Shown here in pieces: positions 16,406 through 19,945 of a DNA stretch of 19,945 nt; position 1 is the stretch's first letter, and every line of letters starts with the position of its first letter. Made by a program: the position numbers and the translations under genes. The notes beneath the pieces are model-generated. The model did no database searches, was not told where the DNA came from, and worked only from the letters and a program-made list of their open reading frames with translations. The DNA is from JBOFDK01 sp051650305 (GTDB taxonomy: Bacteria > Bacillota > Clostridia > Lachnospirales > Cellulosilyticaceae), in contig JBOFIT010000225.1 of NCBI GenBank assembly GCA_051650305.1, positions 1-19,945 on the forward strand, given 5' to 3'.

Positions 16406-16411
16406 CTCCTT
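16406..16411 (-). promoter_or_regulatory. Ribosome binding site deciding the traX start
   Basis: AAGGAG on the minus strand lies 8 nt before the ATG at 16397 and abuts the competing GTG, which rules the GTG out. Confidence 0.75.
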
Positions 16412-16422
16412 CTTTTTTTACA

Positions 16423-16453
16423 AGTATAAGAAGTAATTCTAAGGATTTTCTAA
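16423..16453 (-). promoter_or_regulatory. Candidate response-regulator-dependent promoter of the traX operon
   Basis: On the minus strand the hexamer TTAGAA occurs at 16448-16453 and again at 16437-16442, exactly 11 bp apart; comparing 11-mers around them, 8 of 11 positions match. Eight bases further on is TATACT (16423-16428), a good -10, and there is no good -35. Direct repeats one helical turn apart replacing the -35 are typical of promoters activated by OmpR/PhoB-type regulators such as the one in this operon. Confidence 0.45.
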
Positions 16454-16515
16454 AGAAATAAAAGCATTCATTTTGTAATTAGTTTTAAAATCAAATATTT
16501 TGATATTCAAAACAC

Positions 16516-16544
16516 TTGTTCATAAGTATTTTTTCTGTTAAACT
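16516..16544 (+). promoter_or_regulatory. Promoter for the Ntn hydrolase gene
   Basis: TTGTTC (16516-16521), 17 nt, TAAACT (16539-16544), in vegetative promoter form, about 50 nt before the start codon. It is divergent from the traX promoter in the same intergenic region. Confidence 0.55.
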
Positions 16545-16594
16545 GTACTCTAATGTTAAAAACTTATACATAAATTTAACTAAAGGAGCTTCTA

Positions 16595-17701
16595 ATGAAT
16601 ACTCAAACAAACAAAAAACTTAGCTTGCCTATGAAATTACTCATTGGTTTAGTCGTTATCATTGCCCTTGCCGTGGGTTCTGTCCTCTTTATGTTTAGAA
16701 ATGAATTAAAGACACTTGGCTCTATCGAGAAGATTAATGATTATCCAATGTATACAATGACCTACGCAGGTGATTATGCCTTTGATGAATACCTCAAAAT
16801 CGGAGCTGCGACAGATGAGGAAGTATTAAACTTCATCATCAAGACACTTCTTAAAGGGATTCCTATTGAAATTGAATTACCAAACTTAGGTTGTAGTACG
16901 ATGAATGCAAAGACACCTGAAGGGGCTGCTCTTTTTGGTAGAAACTTTGACCTTGATTACTCACCACCTATGATTGTACATACCACACCTGATAACGGTT
17001 ACCGTTCAGTATCCACTGTAAACCTGTCATTTATGGGTTATAGTGAAAACTATCTACCTGATGATAGTTTCTTATCAAGTGTGATTGCCCTTGCTGCACC
17101 TTACGTACCTATTGATGGTATGAATGAAAAAGGCCTAGCAGTAGGTATCTTACTCATTGATGAATTTGAACTTACAAGACAAGATAAAGGTAATATTGAT
17201 TTACAAACGACAACTGCTGTACGTATGCTACTTGATAAATGTGCTACTGTTGAGGAAGCTATCGCTATGCTTGCCAACTACGATATGCACTCTTCAGCAG
17301 GTAGTACTTTCCACTTCCAGATAGCTGATGCTACTGGCGACTCTGCCATTGTAGAATATATTGATGGTGAAATGTCTGTGGTTCATCCAGATGAATTCTA
17401 CCAAGCTTGTACAAACTTCATCGTGACACCAGGCGAGCACTACGGCTATGGCAAAGGTCATGACCGTTATGAGACAATGATGACGAAACTTACTGAGACA
17501 TCTGGTATCTTAACCGAAGAAGAAATGATGGACTTACTTGAAGCTGCTTCTGCTCCTCTTACAGAAAAAGAGGAAGGTTATATCAGCGGTACACAATGGT
17601 CTGTGGTTTATAATCTTACAGATAAGACAGCTTCTATTGCTGTTGGTATGGATTATGATACGATTACAGACTTTGATCTTACTCAGACTTACACAAAGTA
17701 A
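16595..17701 (+). CDS. Membrane-anchored linear amide C-N hydrolase (choloylglycine hydrolase/Ntn family)
   Basis: 368 residues. A membrane segment at about 13-34, with basic residues before it, anchors the protein with the enzyme outside. Catalysis is expected at C100 in NLGCST: Gly-Cys here matches the point where penicillin acylase-like Ntn enzymes cut themselves to expose an N-terminal cysteine. Counting from C100 as residue 2 of bile salt hydrolase, R116 and D119 (FGRNFD) fall on its R18 and D21, and DGMNEKGL (174-181) is also typical. The family hydrolyses amide bonds in bile salts, N-acyl amino acids, N-acyl homoserine lactones and penicillin V; the substrate here is unknown. The protein carries about 98 residues before the cysteine, unlike soluble bile salt hydrolases. 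AGGAG lies 6 nt before the ATG. It is the only clear plus-strand gene here. Confidence 0.88.
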   Translation: MNTQTNKKLSLPMKLLIGLVVIIALAVGSVLFMFRNELKTLGSIEKINDYPMYTMTYAGDYAFDEYLKIGAATDEEVLNFIIKTLLKGIPIEIELPNLGCSTMNAKTPEGAALFGRNFDLDYSPPMIVHTTPDNGYRSVSTVNLSFMGYSENYLPDDSFLSSVIALAAPYVPIDGMNEKGLAVGILLIDEFELTRQDKGNIDLQTTTAVRMLLDKCATVEEAIAMLANYDMHSSAGSTFHFQIADATGDSAIVEYIDGEMSVVHPDEFYQACTNFIVTPGEHYGYGKGHDRYETMMTKLTETSGILTEEEMMDLLEAASAPLTEKEEGYISGTQWSVVYNLTDKTASIAVGMDYDTITDFDLTQTYTK

Positions 17702-17718
17702 TTTTATCACTTACTTCA

Positions 17719-17760
17719 CAAAAGGGACGACTGCACACATGAGTGCAATCGTCCCTTTTG
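17719..17760. terminator. Bidirectional terminator between the Ntn hydrolase and acetyltransferase genes
   Basis: CAAAAGGGACGA-(C)-TGCAC pairs with GTGCA-(A)-TCGTCCCTTTTG around a 6-nt loop. A-rich and T-rich flanks let it end transcription from both convergent genes. Confidence 0.9.
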
Positions 17761-17796
17761 CTGTATCTACAGATACTTCTGACCACCGGATGCCTC

Positions 17797-19032
17797 TTAG
17801 AAATAATCTGAAAAGTAGGGTGTCTGCTGCTCGATGGCATCTTCTAGCATATCTAGTGTTTCTGCACTACACGAAAGTCTTCCTATTTTATGAAGATAGT
17901 CAGGTCGTTTGTAACCTAGTAGCATCGTGGTCATGGTCTTAATATCGATTTTATCATTGGTCTTAGCAGTGGTCCGTACGACCTCACCTTTACCTTCATT
18001 AGAGATACTAAGTTTAAAAGTCCCTTGATTGCATACGAGCACAGGGTCATCCATGGTAAAAGTCCAATCTCTTTTAATGGTATCTGGTTTAAAAGGATAC
18101 TGTGCAATGAACTGCTCGAGGTCAACGATTCTTGCCATAAAATAAGGTGAGATAGTTTCTTTTATATCTGCATCTTCTAACAAGAATGCTAGTGGCTCAT
18201 CGGTATACGTATTCCCTACTACTTTTGTAATCATAGAGAAATGGGCACTGATGAAGTTCCATAATCCTGTGCGTGCCTCTTCATTAACAAAAATCATATC
18301 TTTAATGCGAAAAACCTCATCTTTAATACCATAAAGTACATAGCCATCTGGCTCATTATTTTCACTGTAATACACCGCTGCCATCAAGTCATCGGTCTCC
18401 CATAGCCAGTATTCATGCCATGCTAGCTCATCTCTAAGAAGTGCACCATGTGTTTGCATAGCAAACTTATCATAGGCTTTTTTGACCGCTTCACTTTCCA
18501 CATTCACTCGTTCGACTTCTCCTGATACTTGCTTTCTTTTAGGCAACTGATAGTCATTGATTTCAAAGACAATTTTATCCGATACAACTTCCCATCCCTT
18601 TCTTCTGTAATAAGGAATAGAATAAGGATAAAGATAAGATATGGTCTGTTTGCGACTCTGCATATTTTGCAAGGATTGGTCCAGTAGCTTATGCATTAAG
18701 CCTTGATTAGCATACTCAGGGTATGTACCTACTCCGGTAAGCCCACCCATATCATACGTTTTGTTAAATATTCTTACTTTCATCGGATAGACTGCTACTT
18801 GAGATATAAGTTTCTCTCCATCAAACCACCCCAGTACATCTGCCTTCTCTAAGGTAGGTGATTTTGCCCGCATAATCTCTTTTTCTTCCCAGCCAACTTC
18901 TTGTAAATCTTGATTGGTCACTTGAAAAACATATCGCAACAACTGGTTGTACTGTTCAAGATGTTCGATCCCTACTTTTTTGAGCTTTAGCTGTTTTCTT
19001 CTAGCCATATACAGCAATCGCCTCACTTTCAT
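17797..19032 (-). CDS. Eis-like GNAT family N-acetyltransferase
   Basis: 411 residues, the usual size of Eis-type proteins. The N-terminal GNAT domain has an acetyl-CoA binding stretch (LTGVGTYPEYANQGLMHKLL, about 98-117) and the family hallmark PYYRRKGWE (140-148) whose tyrosines include the presumed catalytic one. A second GNAT-like domain follows, then an SCP2-like C-terminal domain. The chain ends in Phe (SDYF), as in mycobacterial Eis, where the C-terminal carboxylate takes part in catalysis. Eis acetylates aminoglycosides or protein/peptide amines; the substrate here is unknown. The start is uncertain: the ATG at 19032 has no clear ribosome site, and the ATG at 19008 (MARRKQ) has only a distant GAGG. 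It points towards the Ntn hydrolase and shares its terminator. Confidence 0.83.
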   Translation of the reverse strand: MKVRRLLYMARRKQLKLKKVGIEHLEQYNQLLRYVFQVTNQDLQEVGWEEKEIMRAKSPTLEKADVLGWFDGEKLISQVAVYPMKVRIFNKTYDMGGLTGVGTYPEYANQGLMHKLLDQSLQNMQSRKQTISYLYPYSIPYYRRKGWEVVSDKIVFEINDYQLPKRKQVSGEVERVNVESEAVKKAYDKFAMQTHGALLRDELAWHEYWLWETDDLMAAVYYSENNEPDGYVLYGIKDEVFRIKDMIFVNEEARTGLWNFISAHFSMITKVVGNTYTDEPLAFLLEDADIKETISPYFMARIVDLEQFIAQYPFKPDTIKRDWTFTMDDPVLVCNQGTFKLSISNEGKGEVVRTTAKTNDKIDIKTMTTMLLGYKRPDYLHKIGRLSCSAETLDMLEDAIEQQTPYFSDYF

Positions 19033-19105
19033 TTGACTGCTACCATTTTACACTATAAGTTTATACCGATTAGCTCTTCTACATTCCTGTTGTCACATCT
19101 TTTTA

Positions 19106-19525
19106 CTATTTATGTGGCGTTCTTCTCTCCTCATCAACAGATGTAGCTATCTCATAAGTTCCTTTAGGGATGGTTTTTATCCTAAAGGCGAAATAATACC
19201 ATTTCACTACAATGATACCTATTAGAAAAAGTCGCATCCCCGTATTGTCTACTACTACACAAGGAATAAGAATCATTATGGTAGCTACTAGAGGAATCAT
19301 TACCTTCTTTTTTCTTGTCATTTGCTTATTTTCAATAAAGCTGGCTAAATGTTTTTGGTAAAGTCCTGTATGGATAAACCATTCATTCACACGCTCCGAG
19401 CCTCTCATGAAACAATATGAAGCTACTAATAAAAAGGGCGTGGTTGGTAAGATAGGTAGTAGCGCACCTAGTGCACCTACTCCGAATGTGATAAATCCTA
19501 GGATGATATAGAGTTTCTTTTTCAT
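19106..19525 (-). CDS. DUF454/YbaN-family small membrane protein
   Basis: 139 residues with hydrophobic segments at about 5-38, 76-92 and 99-112. The family pattern is clear near the N-terminus: LGFITFGVGALGALLPILPTTPFLLVASYCF, then a GSERVNEWF and LYQKHLASF stretch and a basic turn (MTRKKKV). The family is widespread in bacteria, integral to the inner membrane, and has no firmly known role. AAAGGA lies 8-9 nt before the ATG. The gene stands 74 nt after (on the minus strand, before) the acetyltransferase gene without a terminator, so they may be co-transcribed. Confidence 0.87.
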   Translation of the reverse strand: MKKKLYIILGFITFGVGALGALLPILPTTPFLLVASYCFMRGSERVNEWFIHTGLYQKHLASFIENKQMTRKKKVMIPLVATIMILIPCVVVDNTGMRLFLIGIIVVKWYYFAFRIKTIPKGTYEIATSVDEERRTPHK

Positions 19526-19587
19526 AGGCTATTCCTTTCTCTATACTTCTCTTGACACTAGCTCCTTATCTTTCAATGCATACGATA

Positions 19588-19611
19588 CTATGATTGTATT
19601 TGTAATCATAG
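19588..19611. repeat. Perfect inverted repeat upstream of the DUF454 gene
   Basis: CTATGATT and AATCATAG flank an 8-base spacer, about 65-85 nt before the DUF454 start. No T-run follows on either strand, so a terminator is unlikely. On the minus strand TTAGCA-16-TACAAT overlaps it, so it could be an operator at this promoter; the protein is not known. Confidence 0.4.
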
Positions 19612-19736
19612 CTATGCTAATAGGTGCGCTGATATACCTCTAATGATTCACTATCTACGACCCTATGCTACTACGCAGACCTTTCTATCTTCACAGACAT
19701 TAATCTACATAGGCACATAAATGTCTTATCTCTTAT

Positions 19737-19777
19737 AAAAAAAGTAGGGCAGTAGATAATGGATTTATCTACTGCCC
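19737..19777 (-). terminator. Rho-independent terminator after the ArsC-like gene
   Basis: GGGCAGTAGATAA (19747-19759) pairs perfectly with TTATCTACTGCCC (19765-19777) around five bases. On the minus strand the stem is followed by a seven-T run. It lies 36 nt past the ArsC-like stop codon. Confidence 0.93.
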
Positions 19778-19813
19778 TCTGCTTTCTACTCTCTATTTTT
19801 TAAATGTAATACC

Positions 19814-19945
19814 TTACTCCCAATTCTTCCATATATCCGGCTGATAACCTATGGTCGCCTGCTTCCCATTCCTGACAATTGGTGTCTTAAGAAGTTGTGG
19901 ATACTCTAGTACCCTTTTTTCTTTGTTGATACTAGAAGCGTATTG
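19814..19945 (-). CDS. ArsC/Spx-like thioredoxin-fold protein (3' part, cut by window edge)
   Basis: Minus-strand reading gives the last 43 residues, ending at the TAA at 19814-19816. The end contains YPQLLKTPIVRNGKQATIGY then a DIWKNW terminus. The pattern P-x-L-L-K-x-P-[IV]-V with RNGKQATIGY is that of the C-terminal part of the ArsC/Spx/YffB thioredoxin-like family, where the cis-proline region lines the active site. The N-terminal cysteine motif is outside the window, so whether this is an arsenate reductase, an Spx-type regulator or a YffB-like protein cannot be decided. A strong terminator follows. Confidence 0.75.
   Translation of the reverse strand, partial: QYASSINKEKRVLEYPQLLKTPIVRNGKQATIGYQPDIWKNWE

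Noticed and set aside
16398..16406. GTG start for the TraX-like protein, three codons upstream
   Set aside because: It would abut the AAGGAG ribosome site that is ideally spaced for the ATG at 16397.
19590..19643. Possible 17-residue hydrophobic peptide on the plus strand (MIVFVIIAMLIGALIYL)
   Set aside because: No ribosome site, and it lies across the inverted repeat in front of the DUF454 gene; too short to support.
1..19945. CRISPR arrays, tRNA/rRNA genes, insertion sequences or prophage genes
   Set aside because: None seen: no spaced direct-repeat arrays, no cloverleaf or ribosomal RNA stretch, no transposase or integrase motif.

Overview
The window looks like chromosome of a low-G+C, anaerobic, motile Firmicute of the class Clostridia. 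The evidence is the A+T-rich sequence, purine-rich AGGAG ribosome sites, an anaerobic sulfite reductase (AsrA) start, an Lsa-type ABC-F protein, a clostridial-style cyclic-di-GMP-I riboswitch and several c-di-GMP and chemotaxis genes. I cannot name a genus. Nearly all genes are on the minus strand; the one clear plus-strand gene is a membrane-anchored Ntn hydrolase.

Layout, left to right. 1-344: 5' end of asrA, running off the window. 433-4724: a two-gene unit, transcribed right to left, encoding a TPR-GGDEF protein (c-di-GMP synthesis) and then a TPR-EAL protein (c-di-GMP breakdown); both have an N-terminal membrane segment, a TPR-like region, a second membrane segment and a cytoplasmic catalytic domain. 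4875-6482: an ABC-F ribosome-protection-type ATPase with its own terminator. 6592-11963: a chemotaxis operon on the minus strand with the order promoter, c-di-GMP-I riboswitch, terminator, EAL phosphodiesterase, chemoreceptor, CheV, chemoreceptor. The coding joints overlap or are tight, and there is no clear terminator before the ABC-F gene. About 11964-12560 is a gene-free, very A+T-rich stretch.

12619-16397: a second minus-strand operon with the order traX-like membrane protein, OmpR-type response regulator, sensor kinase, RluA-type pseudouridine synthase. In front of traX is an 11-bp-spaced direct repeat next to a -10 box, a good candidate for the regulator's own binding site. Divergent from it is the Ntn hydrolase (16595-17701), which ends in a bidirectional terminator shared with a convergent Eis-like acetyltransferase (17797-19032). 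Then come a DUF454 membrane protein (19106-19525) and the 3' end of an ArsC/Spx-like gene (19814-19945, cut by the window edge).

The most interesting theme is c-di-GMP. One side of the window encodes a matched synthase/hydrolase pair with similar sensory parts. The other side has an RNA c-di-GMP sensor placed to control a soluble c-di-GMP phosphodiesterase together with two chemoreceptors and a CheV adaptor, which would close a feedback loop between second-messenger level and taxis. Functions come from motifs and family knowledge; the regulatory logic is inference.
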